This document shows positions 48,346-58,796 of a stretch of 64,000 bases of DNA, piece after piece. The position numbers and the translations under genes are program-made. This DNA is from Haemonchus contortus (Eukaryota > Nematoda > Chromadorea > Rhabditida > Trichostrongylidae), in the NCBI GenBank assembly GCA_000469685.2, contig LS997562.1, positions 37,112,345 to 37,176,344 of the forward strand, in the 5' to 3' direction. Each line of letters opens with the position of its first letter. Within the stretch, counting starts at the first letter, position 1. The notes below the pieces were generated by a model. The model was not told the origin of the DNA. It searched no databases and saw only the letters and a list, made by a program, of their open reading frames with translations.

Positions 48346-48770
48346 TTGGTTGGCATCGAAGAATGGCTGGTCCTGGGTAGGCGGTGCCTCTCTAGCCATT
48401 TATCGATATACATACAATCAATTGGGTGGCACAGAAAAAGACCACCAACGGGCCGACCTCCAGGTGAAGTGGCTGGTGGATGGGTGGTTTTGGCGCCTTT
48501 TCCCGATTATCAAACACCCACCAGCATAGGCTCTCCGTAGGGACCTGAGCCGTGCACAGGAGAATGATAAAGGACAGTCTTGAAGAGAAACACCCTTCTG
48601 CTTTTTAATGCACACATGCTCACACAAGTACCCACACGCACCAATACACATTCGAGTGACACACGCCACAGTCACAGCTCATGCTCGCGAATATTCGACC
48701 TTCCGAGACTGCCAATTCACTCTAACAAACATACACGCACATTTTCCTAAGCGAAAACCCTGGTGACAAG
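48346..48770 (-). repeat. Third copy of the 38.4-39.0 kb segment
   Basis: Shares GCCATTTATCGATATACATA, CAATCAATTGGGTGGCACAG and GATGGGTGGTTTTGGCGCC with 38845-39000 (reverse complement), followed by an AC-rich tract (48600-48680) matching its GT-rich tract. Confidence 0.65.
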
Positions 48771-48929
48771 GAATGACCGTAATTCAACTTTCTCGAAACT
48801 TCAAGGAATATTCCCAGTGACAGTTCCTAGCATTCAGCCCCTACCTGTCATGCATACTCACAAATGCACCACACACGATTTAGCTATTATCAAACAGTAG
48901 CTTTTTCCTGTTTCTACCACAAAACTCCC

Positions 48930-49235
48930 GGCCAGTGGGCCATGAGACCCCATCTCGCTGTCCTGGTGGGCAGAATTCGAAAACCAAAGAACCGGCACCC
49001 TTCGAAAACGCTAATCGAACTTGTAGGTGTACGCCAAACACTGAAGCGGTGCTTGTGGGCAGTCTTCACAGTATTGAAGGACCAGTAACCGTTGAATCAA
49101 TCCTCTGTTCGACAATCGATACAAATTTCTGTTAGTTGCGGTAATTCTAAATGCTCCAGCTTAAAGAAGTAAACTTGTGGCTTCAAATAGGCTTCCAAAC
49201 GGATTATTCTCTAATCCTTTTGCAAAGAACTTCAG
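48930..49235 (+). repeat. Repeat A, partial copy 2
   Basis: GGTGGGCAGAATTCGAAAAC, AAAGAACCGGCACCC, CAGTATTGAAGGACCAG, TTCGACAATCGATACAAATT, AAGAAGTAAACTTGTGGCTT and CCTTTTGCAAAGAACTTCAG match the first third of repeat A. Confidence 0.7.
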
Positions 49236-49329
49236 CCAGTCAAAACAGTCAACTCCCATTACTATAGCTACAAGTAACTGCGCGACCTGCACCCAAATTC
49301 GTCTGTGACGCACAAGCACAAGTCTCACT

Positions 49330-50900
49330 CGTTAGGCCTGAGATTTCTCCAATATTGGCTATGACCGGTTATTCTGATCCGGCAAGCGTGAACCTGTCGT
49401 GGTTAGGACGATATGAAAAAATTGAGAACCATCGACGGTGGCTCAAGAGCTCTGTATAATGCCTTTCTATACTCGATACAAACAAAAATCGTATAACGAG
49501 TAGATAGATTGAGTATTGAAAAAACCTCGGCATCGCTTCAATTCATCCCAGTAACTGGTACAAAGTTTCTCATTTCCTAGCCGTTGGACCGACCACAGCG
49601 CAACCCCTTTATTTCTTCTCGGTCTTTCAAGGCAGCTTTGACAAGGTCCACCATAGTAAAACGAAATTTCAACATCTCATTAAATGTCAATTGAAAAAAC
49701 CAAAATAATAACAGTTCAGTACGTGAATAGGCGTCATGACATAATACACAAAAACAAAATGCAAGCCGAGGAATTGGATTGTAAACTTGTCGTTGAATGG
49801 CACAGATCGATTGTGGCATGTCCAGGGATTGATCCTTGAGCCACGAGCACTTTGAACTTCGAACTTTTGAACCATGGCCATATTGGGGTATGGCACGTAG
49901 TTCTGGTGGGCAGAAATCAAAAATCGAAGAACCGGTGCCTTTCAAGAAAAAACTAGTCGAACTTGGTACGCCAAAGACCGAAGCGGTGCTTTTGGGTAGT
50001 CACATTTTTGTCATTCTTGATAATCTCAGTGATAGAAAGGTCATACTTGCCTTTCAGTGCAGTCTCTGAGCATTGGAGGCCAGGTATGACTATTGTACCT
50101 CCAGAATTACCAAGAACGACAAAAATGGCTCCTTTGTTCAACAATCGATACCAATTCCTGGAACATTTGGTAATTCTAAACTCCAACAAAAGGAAATAAA
50201 CTTGTGGTCTCAAATGGCCTTCCGATCGGATAATTCTCTAATCCTTTTGGGAAGAGCTTGAATTTAAAAATATCGATTCATCTGGAAAATGGTGCCAGAT
50301 TCTGTGGGTGACATAAGTCCCTTTAAACGTCTCCAGGCTCCAGACTTTGAGACGTTAATCATTAATACCATGGTATGTCCCTGTCATTCGCTTGTGGAAA
50401 AAAATGAATACTTCGAGACATCTACTAACTGTGATCCTTCTTCCCCTGAATCCATAAGTAATTGCAGTCTCATTTGAAATCGTCAATCGACACACAAAGA
50501 GTAAGACTCCTTCATTAGGCCGGTTATTCTGATCCGGCAACCATGGACCTGGCGTAGTCAAGACAGGACAAAGAAATCGACGAGCTTTGACGATAAATCA
50601 ATGACTTCGTTTGAAATGCCTGTCCATCTTTGATAAAACAAATATAATCGCATGACCACGACCCTTCTCAAAGTTGCCAAGGAACAACTCCTATGCATAT
50701 GGGGTGGGAGTAGGGTATACTGAGTACTGAAAAGTTATCTGCATCGTGTCAATTCATCCAGTAAACATTATGAAGTTTCTCATTTCCTAGCAGTTGAACC
50801 AACCACAACGCAACCCCTTCACACTTCAATTCATTTCGACTTTCCAGGGCAGCCTTGATAACACCCTTCGTAATAAAAGGAAGCCAGGTCCACATCAGAC
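49330..50900 (+). repeat. Repeat A, partial copy 3 with an internal tandem duplication
   Basis: The repeat A core is at 49770-50290. The flanking block CCGGTTATTCTGATCCGGCA...AAGTTTCTCATTTCCTAG...CACAACGCAACCCCTT occurs at 49360-49610 and again at 50515-50820. A minus-strand frame is open for 122 codons at 49577-49945 but I recognise no domain. Confidence 0.65.
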
Positions 50901-52204
50901 AGAATTGGCAAGAAAGTCTAAAAACTGGCGGGCTGTATCAAATAGTCTTCCACCACGAAGCGGAATCAACAAATGCAGGAGACCTCATCTTTGGCTTAGG
51001 AACTTTACTCCAACCTGTATGGATCCCATAAAACCACGCTTCCTACAATTTCACCCTTGCTCCTACAATCGTCTGTGAAAGTTGTGCATTGGGTCTTATG
51101 AAAGACCCTGTAGTACGTTCTAGTATGGAAAACGACCACCCATTTTGGCACATCCATTCGCGGCCCAGGGTATCCCAGGGTAGTGGCCGATCAATATCCC
51201 TTTCCAAATAAAGAGGAGATCTCTACCTAAGTAGTTCTTCGAAGAGACTGAATATCAGTGATCACTTCCTCCTTAAGGGGCTAAAATTCAGTCGGGACCT
51301 CTTCGTATCCAATTGGATGATCCGACACCAAACAGTCCCTCGATGAGGTTCCCGAGCGAATCGTCAGTGTAGCTACGGAACAGTAAGAAGCCCAAAACAT
51401 TTATAGACGGTACGTAACTGACATCACTGCAGCAAAAAAATCAAACGCGCCATCATTACTGTCCTATATTCGATCCTGACTTCTGTTGCACTATCAGTCC
51501 GTCATCTGGTGGAACAAAGGCTCCTTAGAGTCCTTGATGTCGTGCTCCATCCTTGACAAACATTGAAAGTACCCTTTTCTTTTCAACCTCAAGTGTCTCC
51601 CCATACTAGCGTGGAAGCATAAAAAAAAACTTAAGGAAAGGGCATAGGGCTGGCCCAAAAGCCAAATCCTCTTGAATAGGGCAACATCAAGGAGAGAAGC
51701 AACAAATACCTGTTCTACTCGTAATGAAAACTGAACTATAAAACTATACAACATCAAAAACATCGACGAAACGCCGATAGCTGTCGCCATGGACGGCGTG
51801 AATTCCACGACAGGCGGCCCGATTCATGATTGGAGATATTGACCCACCCTAACCAACTTGATCTTCGATATACCTGTTCAAGTTGCCCTAGATAGTTGAG
51901 GTAGTACGTCTTGAGCATTACTTTCCAAATAAAGCAAGTACAAAATTGCTTTAGGGGTGGGCCAGAATATGACAGAGATATTTCTACCTGAGGACATGGA
52001 TGAGGCAGCTTGACGATACCACGGAGCTACTAATGGACTACCGCCTAGGAACCGAAGGATCCAAGGAACATAGCTAGCTAAATAAGAAATAAATTAATGT
52101 AGATCAGTTCCTGTGCTTTCGTATCTTGTTTATATTTTGGTGGTTTACCTATTAACAGTTTTTTTTCATAGAAAACAAAGATTATGGCCATAATGATGTC
52201 TGGC
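50901..52204. other. No gene recognised between repeat A copies
   Basis: Mixed sequence with a minus-strand open frame of 104 codons at 51494-51808 that is hydrophobic near its start and unsupported by splice sites. No repeat partner noticed elsewhere in the window. Confidence 0.3.
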
Positions 52205-53580
52205 ACAGAGTCCTGATAAAATTTAAGTGGCGAGCAGAAGTCAAAAATTAAAGGAGCGGCGCCCTCTAGAAGATAATCGAACTGAGCGATGCTTATGAGC
52301 GTTCTCCGCAGTACTGAAGGCCAAATTTGGCCATTCCACCATCAAAAATGACAAAATTGGTTCCTTTTTCCGACAATCTATACCAATTCCTGTTACTTTT
52401 GATAATTCTATACGCTCGGACCAGAGGAAGTAAACTTGTAGCTTCAAATGGGCTTCTGATCGGATTATCCTCTAATCCTTTTGCAAAGAACTTAAATCTA
52501 AAAATATCGGTTTGAGGCTCCACCTCAAAAATGATGTCAGAGTCTGTAGAGGGTAGAGCTGCATGTGAACGGATAACCCAAGAGCTTTATACACTTCCCA
52601 CGGATGTAAGTGGTTCCCTCGATCCCTCGCGCCACCCATGTGCTTGAAAAAGGAAAACGATAATACTGCTCCTCCACGCATGTGGGATTCTTGTTTTAGC
52701 AGCAGTAGGTGTTCAGAAACCAGGTAAGCCTCCCAGTTTCCCGCCATTCGAGGTGGAGTGACCATGCTGTAGACCTCCTCAGTGTTACTCCATCTTTACT
52801 GTACTGGTTGTGCAGCTTCTTAGAACATTTTAGGAAGCTATCCGCTGTTGACAGTTCCAATTCGAGCTTCTTTTTTGGCCGAATCGTTCATTGCACGATA
52901 GCCCCTGCATACTCTCACGGAACTCTGGTAGGAATCCTGCGCCCCCTTCCGTGTGGACGTACCGGCCTTATCTTTGAGTACTTTGAATACAAGTAATAAG
53001 TAGTATACTGCTTACTATGTACTATACTGAATTCACTTACTTCTGCAGGGCTATGAGCGGCGCATATAGCTGCAAGTGAAGTGGCCTCTACAGTATTACT
53101 CCATGTTTGGTAGATCGAGAAGGGCTTTTCAATAGGCTATCCGACGTTCAGAGAGTCAATTCCATCCAACTGCTTCAAACGAAGTGGTCCACTCATTGGT
53201 AGTCCTAGAATACTGTCCCAGAACTTTTGCAGACATCTTGCGTTGCGTATTCCATCCGAGACTGAGACTTTTGAAATTTGGTAGCTTACTGAAAACTCCT
53301 TAGAAACTACACAAACAATCCCGCAGAGATAGAGCACCACTGTGGAAATGATTTTTTGGCTGGGGTGGATATCGATCCAAGGACGGTGCATGTGAAATTC
53401 GCCGCTACACCACCTTCGCCTACGAAGGGCATAGCAGGCATTATTAAGGCAAAAAATAGCGTTGGTTCCTTATCCCATGCCTTTTCTCCTAAATTGATAT
53501 AAAAAACTGGCCGGAATGGTCGCTGAGGTGGTAAGGAAGATAAAAGCCCAATAATGGGAGCGATGAGTGCTTATTTGTAT
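52205..53580 (+). repeat. Repeat A, copy 4 (SINE region deleted)
   Basis: Follows copy 1 from GGGCAGAAATC-like sequence through CCTTTTGCAAAGAACTTAAA, TCCCTCGATCCCTCGCGCCA, TTTTAGCAGCAGTAGGTGTT and ACTGCTTACTATGTACTATA to TGGCCGGAATGGTCGCTGAG. A deletion near 53350 removes most of the segment holding the SINE. Confidence 0.8.
53345..53435 (-). repeat. SINE remnant in repeat A copy 4
   Basis: Minus strand GGCGAAGGTGGTGTAGCGGC, CGGTTTCACATGCACC-like decay, then ATCGATATCCACCCCAGCC: only the tRNA-like head remains. Confidence 0.5.
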
Positions 53581-53757
53581 TCTGAGATTTCTAAAGCTTT
53601 CAATCAGGGACGATAATTATGTGCGGCCATTTCACACCCCTGAGATGATAACGAAATTTACGAAATAGCGGGGGGTTTGAGGAGAATTATAGTTTCAAAC
53701 ACCTATATAAACCGATCCCCGAGCCGGTGGCTCTAACTCCAACTGTGCTTCCATTTC
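53581..53757 (-). repeat. 5'-truncated RTE 3' end; empty site of the Tc1-like element
   Basis: Matches 58680-58796 joined directly to 60375-60460: CAATCAGGGACGATAATTAT, GTGCGGCCATTTCACACCCC, CAAACACCTATATAAACCGA and GAGCCGGTGGCT. The TA at 53704-53705 is the target that is duplicated around the Tc1-like element in the other copy. Confidence 0.85.
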
Positions 53758-54178
53758 ATACGTCTTCAAAAATGATTGATGATCCTCTAATCAGTACTTC
53801 TGTGCAGAGACGCTTGCTTTTATTAGGCATCTGACCGTTAACCTCGCATAATCAATAGGCATAGTTGTGGTGAAGACGTCGCTCAAGGAGACTAAGGGGA
53901 AAACTTGAAAGGGCTGGGTGACTGCTATCACCCAAGTTATCTATGGGTAACATTTTACTCCAATAGCTCGAGCTATCAATTACTCAGAATCGACAAAGTG
54001 GTAGTGAATCTGCGATCATGAGCCTTTATTGGGCTGCATGTCACAGTGAGCTCAGGCTTGAATCACTCAGGTGAGCTGGCATGGACGTTTAACCGAAGAC
54101 GCTTACCCGCGACGATCTTTTTTATACCATTAATGCAGTCTCGTGGATTTGAACAATGACTTGCTAACATGAACTTAC
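53758..54178. other. No gene recognised
   Basis: Unremarkable sequence on the 3' side of a candidate minus-strand exon. No matching downstream exon was found. Confidence 0.3.
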
Positions 54179-54282
54179 TCGCCTTCCTGGTTTGGCAGCC
54201 GGAGGACCCTCCACACATTCTTTAGCCAACACTCCCATTTCTTGTAGGGTTTCGCAGATGAACTGCAGTTGTACTGAGTTAT
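54179..54282 (-). other. Candidate internal exon of an unidentified gene
   Basis: Minus strand CTCTTTCAG/ATAACTC ... GGCGA/GTAAGTTC gives a 104-bp block with consensus splice sites. One frame reads NSVQLQFICETLQEMGVLAK then ECVEGPPAAKPGR, amphipathic and protein-like; another frame is also open. Minus-strand protein-like stretches at about 54910-55005 (LLRKLTTIREEYRAIVRLAI) and 55584-55674 (KELRLKSSAEGAFDRRFLSA) could belong to the same gene, but phases do not join cleanly and I cannot name it. A piggyBac-like MITE (54655-54898) lies between them. Confidence 0.3.
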
Positions 54283-54654
54283 CTGAAAGAGAAAGAGATA
54301 ACAGGCTTTTGCTGTGTGGGACAATGGAACCTATCTCGATTGCTTATTTAGTTTCATTCATCATGGTTTCCCAAAAGTTTTAATGATCATGAATTTGGGG
54401 CCAGCTTCTTCACGTACAGCTAAACTATGCAATGAATCAAAGTAAACTTTCCCGGTAAGTACTCATAGCAGAAACAACTGCAGACGAGAACATCTGACTC
54501 GAAGGGAACATTCATCTTTCATTTGAACTCAAGTCAATCACAATTTAAACTTTTCCGTAGATGCTTTCGTTTTTCACAGAAGACTGGAACTTTTGCCCGT
54601 TTTCCGCCCTCTTCATTAATGCTATCACATGCTTTACATGGTTAAGCTCATTAA

Positions 54655-54898
54655 CCCTTTGACGACAATGGCACCCACCGGTGGGTGCCACTATCACTGG
54701 CGCATAAGACATTGGCACCCCATTTCGGGTGCCACCGTGCCCTTTCTTGTTTCTTACTCATTGCTGAATTCAGTAAGCCATTGAGAGCATTTTCTCCTGG
54801 GACAGTGCTACCCACCGGTGGGTGCCAGTCGCGCGCGAAAGGAGGGGAGCGTGATCCCACGGGCGCGTCACGTAGAGATCCGCATTGTCGTCAAAGGG
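54655..54898. mobile_element. piggyBac-like MITE, 244 bp
   Basis: Flanked by TTAA on both sides (54651-54654 and 54899-54902), with terminal inverted repeats CCCTTTGACGACAATG. Near each end is the palindrome CACCCACCGGTGGGTG, and GGCACCC/GGGTGCC pairs recur inside. TTAA targets and CCC-starting ends are piggyBac hallmarks. No transposase is encoded. Confidence 0.9.
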
Positions 54899-54902
54899 TT
54901 AA

Positions 54903-55757
54903 TTCGTTACAGATCGCAAGCCTAACAATGGCACGATATTCCTCTCTGATTGTGGTAAGTTTCCTCAGGAGTATATAGATTTGTGTATCAACCAGAAGTA
55001 AGCCTGCTCAGATTGCTTTGCTGACCCTGTGTTCGGTCGTTCTCAATGTGCAGTGCATTCCATAGTGAGTTTTATGGACAATTATATTGAAGATGAAATT
55101 CAGTGCAGACAGATTGCACACTAGAAAAAGACATTTTGCAGCATAGGCGCATTGCATAAACGAAAATGATATTGGATCAATGTGCGGATGAGCAGAACCC
55201 TGCACGCTTCGATAGCTACGCCCATAACAGGTCCAACGGTTATTCGCGAATAAAAATACTGCAAACACATCTTGTATGAACTTAATTTTGCCCTCTATCC
55301 ATCGTCAAACTCAGTGTTTCCCACTCCTGTGCTGTTTTCCTTAGCATTAATTTTGATTTTGCCTGAACGCTTAACGTTGGGACCTACTGGACACTTGCTG
55401 AGCATTGGAAACGTGGGTACATCAAAGTCCAATGCCTTCAAGGACACCTTCGAAGGAAGCGAAGCTTGATAAAAAACGGGGAAAAGTCTAAATTCTCTAA
55501 AAGCTATTCTAGAAGGGTATACACCAACTGAAACGGTTTCTGAAGGGCTCCTCCGCTGTCAACATTTTCGGTAGTCGAATTACTGCTCCAGTATAGAAAC
55601 AGTAGCGCTCAAGAATCTTCGGTCGAATGCTCCTTCAGCCGAACTTTTCAGTCGTAACTCCTTTCCTACTGGATCTAAACATGCGAAATTTTGTATGTAT
55701 AGCATGGGTGTATTGTGAATATATTCCTCTATTGACCAACAATCTGTTCCACACATC
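54903..55757. other. Gene not established between two MITEs
   Basis: Contains the protein-like minus-strand stretches noted with the candidate exon at 54179-54282. Otherwise ordinary sequence; no confident exon chain. Confidence 0.25.
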
Positions 55758-55761
55758 TTAA

Positions 55762-56394
55762 CCCATTGGCGACCGCGCCTTTTTAGCGTGTCTGGCGTGT
55801 GGGACCGAGCGCGCTTTTCGCGGGCTGCTGCTGTGGCCCGCTGGCGGGCCACACGGTCTTAGGAACAAGTAAATTTTTTCGTAAGCATTTCCAGCCGACA
55901 AAAAAGTTTTTTTAAATGTGGCATGTAAAGCTTATAGGTCATACACACTATTTAGAGATACGTTATGGCTTCTAATGTTGATTGTTCAGAGGGAGTGAGA
56001 GTTTTCACCAAATCATCTCCAAATGCGACTCAGTTTAGACACGAGGAAGCAGACAAGATGAGAATGACATGATTCGAATCATCGAATACCTCAGCAAAGT
56101 CCCTTTACATCCTTTTTGCATAAATTTGGTCACCTTTGGTTTGGCTCCTTTACCATGCCCTCAGAAGTGACTTTGTTTTCTGTTATTACTAAAGTCAGAA
56201 GTAAGCCTTTCACGGACCGCTGCGCGTCAAGATTCCATAGTAGGTCATAAACCTGCTCGATACTTGAAAGGGTCAAAAAAATCGAAAATGAATGTTATAC
56301 ATGAAAAACAAAACTGTGGCCCGTATACGGGCCACGCGGTCCCAGAAGCACGACAGGGCGTGGCCCGTATACGGGCCACGCGGTCGTCAATGGG
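55762..56394. mobile_element. piggyBac-like MITE, 633 bp
   Basis: Flanked by TTAA (55758-55761 and 56395-56398). Ends CCCATTGGCGACCGCG and its inverse (one mismatch). Subterminal palindromes GTGGCCCGCTGGCGGGCCAC on the left and GTGGCCCGTATACGGGCCAC (twice) on the right. The middle is AT-rich and non-coding. A different family from the 54.7-kb MITE but built on the same plan. Confidence 0.9.
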
Positions 56395-56398
56395 TTAA

Positions 56399-56795
56399 AG
56401 AGCTTGAACTCAAAAAAACCAACAGTTAGTGAACCATACAACCTTTGGGCATCCCATACAGTCAGATTTCTATGAAGGCACATTCGTTCCAAGGAGGGTC
56501 TGAAAAAATTATGCACTAGGTCCGTAAACGGCCCTAAACGACATAAATAGTTCTACCAAATACTACTCATAGGGTCATGGTCACGTCTCAATGCAATCTA
56601 CTTGTGGAAACAGCAAAAAGTCATCGCAGCCTTGATCGCTTAATCTTTTTTTGCTATCGAGAAAGCCCTCTTCTATAAAAAAGCCTTAAAAGGAAAAATT
56701 TTCCAAAAACATGAACATTTAAAAAGTCAGCGCTATTCAATGGAGAAGCACATTTGCAGACAGACAGCTTTTGGGGATTATTTAGAATATCATCT
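56399..56795. other. No gene recognised
   Basis: Between the second MITE and the tandem duplication before repeat A copy 5; nothing recognised. Confidence 0.3.
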
Positions 56796-56863
56796 CGACC
56801 TAATCAAACTAAGTTTTAGCAGAATTATCCGACCTAATCAAACTAAGTTTTAGCAGAATTATC
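56796..56863. repeat. Perfect tandem duplication of 34 bp
   Basis: The unit beginning CGACCTAATCAAACTAAGTT occurs at 56796-56829 and 56830-56863. A second perfect tandem duplication (26 bp, TCGGCATTGAAGGCCAAGAA...) follows at 56915-56940 and 56941-56966. Confidence 0.95.
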
Positions 56864-56884
56864 GTAGAAACAATGACAAACAGA

Positions 56885-58670
56885 ATGTTCATACTTGACC
56901 TTCAGTGCAGTCTCTCGGCATTGAAGGCCAAGAATGACCATCGGCATTGAAGGCCAAGAATGACCATTCTTCCACCAAAAATACCAAGATCGACAAAAAT
57001 GATTCCTTTGTTAGACAATCAGCCCCAGTTCCCGATACTCTCGGTAATTCTAGACGGTCCAACCAAAAGAAGTTAACTTGTAACTTCAAATGGGCTTCTG
57101 ACGGATTATTCTCAAACTCTTTTGCAAAGAACTTGAATCTAAAAATATCAATTCAAGGGTTCACCTGGAAAATGTTGTCAGAGTCCGTAGATTGTAGAGC
57201 GACCTTTCAACGTCCAGAAGCTTCATACCGTTCCCACAATGACAGGGTGTAAGCGATTGAAGTTAACCCTCGCGTCGCCCATGTGCTTGACGAAGGAAAA
57301 CAATAATGCTGCTTCTCCAAGCACGTAAGATCTTCTTTTAGCAGCAGTAGGGGTTCAGAAATCAAATGAACCTATCAGTTTTTCGCTATTCGAGGCGAAG
57401 TGACCATACAGTAGGTAAATTGAACTGCACTGTGTTTTTTCATCTTTGCTGTATTGGTTGTGCAGCATCTTAGGTCATTTAAGGAAGATATCCGACGGTG
57501 AGAGTTCCATTTCCAGCTTCTTTTTTGGCGTTCATTGCACGATAGTCCCTGCATACTGTCACAGAACTCTGGTAGGAATCCTGCACTCCCCTTCCGTGTG
57601 GACGTACCGGCCTTATCTTTGTGTACTTTGAATACAAGTCATAAGTATTATACTGCTTACTATGTACCAGACTGAATCCACTTACTTTTACAAGGCTATG
57701 AGCGGTGCATATAACTGCAGATGAAGTGGCCGCTACAGTGTTACTTCATGGTTGGAAGGTCGGTGAGGAATTTTAAGTTAGTTATCCGACGTTCAGAGGG
57801 CCAATTTCATCCGAGACTGAGACTTTTGAAGTTTGGTAGTTTACTAAAAACTCCTTAGAAGATACACAAACAATCCCGCAACGATAGAGCAGCACTGTGG
57901 AGGTGATTTTACCTTTTCAAGGTGTAAACAAAAGGAACTCGGATAACGAGGAACTGGGTGACTACCTGGTTACTGAACACCTGCTGCGGCTGAAGGAAGG
58001 TGCGTGAAGACGCTGCACTATTGCTCCCAATTCAAGCAATAAGGGGACGCGATGGATTGCTCCAACAGTCAAGGGCTCAGGTTTTTCCAAACCTCTTACG
58101 GCTCAACAAGTGGGAGAAGCGTCATGGTTGAGGGCACACGAATCAGTCTGTTCAGGGTAGCAGTGTGTATCATTATATTTCAAAATGTCCATCATCTAAA
58201 CGGCCAGGGCGTACAAACGACATAACAAATAAGGATACAGGACTAAGTTCCGAGGAGTCAACCAATCCAATTTGAGGGATGCACCCCCACATTCGGCTTC
58301 CATTCAAAACCGTAGTGATGTATGTATTGAATGCACGTGTGGCCAATATAGCGAACTGCAGTAGTCACCCGATGTACAAGTCGGTGCATTTAGAAGCAAT
58401 TATCCGGCCCCGGAGGGATGGAAGGCTTGGTTGGCTTAGGTGGATATCAATCCAGGACTGAAATCCGTGACCTGAAATAATGCGCCACTTCCCACTACAT
58501 ACGCCACCTCCGCCCTACAAACAACATCGCAGGCAAGGCGGAAAATAACGATGGTTTTTCATCCCACGCCTTTTCTCTTGCATTGAGATAAAAAACTGGC
58601 CGAAATGGTTGCTGAGGTGGTAAGGAAGATGAAAGCCAACCAATAGATGTGATTGAGTGCTTATTTGTAT
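56885..58670 (+). repeat. Repeat A, copy 5 (carries a SINE, joined to an RTE 3' end)
   Basis: Same block order as copies 1 and 4, from GAATGACCATTCTTCCACCA through CTTTTGCAAAGAACTTGAAT, CCCTCGCGTCGCCCATGTGC and ATACTGCTTACTATGTACCA to TGGCCGAAATGGTTGCTGAG. It then runs into the same RTE tail as copy 4 at the same point, so copies 4 and 5 were duplicated as a unit. Confidence 0.8.
58233..58515 (-). repeat. tRNA-derived SINE copy inside repeat A copy 5
   Basis: Minus strand head GGGCGGAGGTGGCGTATGTA, GTGGGAAGTGGCGCATTATT, GATTTCAGTCCTGG, AGCCAAGCCTTCCATCCC, GCACCGACTTGTACATCGGG, CGTGCATTCAATACATACA, ACGGTTTTGAATGGAAGCC and a tail AACTTAGTCCTGTATCC. It occupies the same position as the SINE in copy 1. 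Confidence 0.8.
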
Positions 58671-58796
58671 TCTGAGATCTCTAAAGCTTTCAATCAGGGA
58701 CGATAATTATGTGCGGCCATTTCACACCCCTGAGATGATAACGAAATTTACGAAATAGTGGGGGGTTTGAGGAGAACGCAAGTTTTCAAACACCTA
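58671..58796 (-). repeat. RTE retrotransposon 3' end (segment 1 of the interrupted copy)
   Basis: Homologous to 53581-53705. It stops at the TA target of the Tc1-like element; the copy resumes at 60375. Confidence 0.75.
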
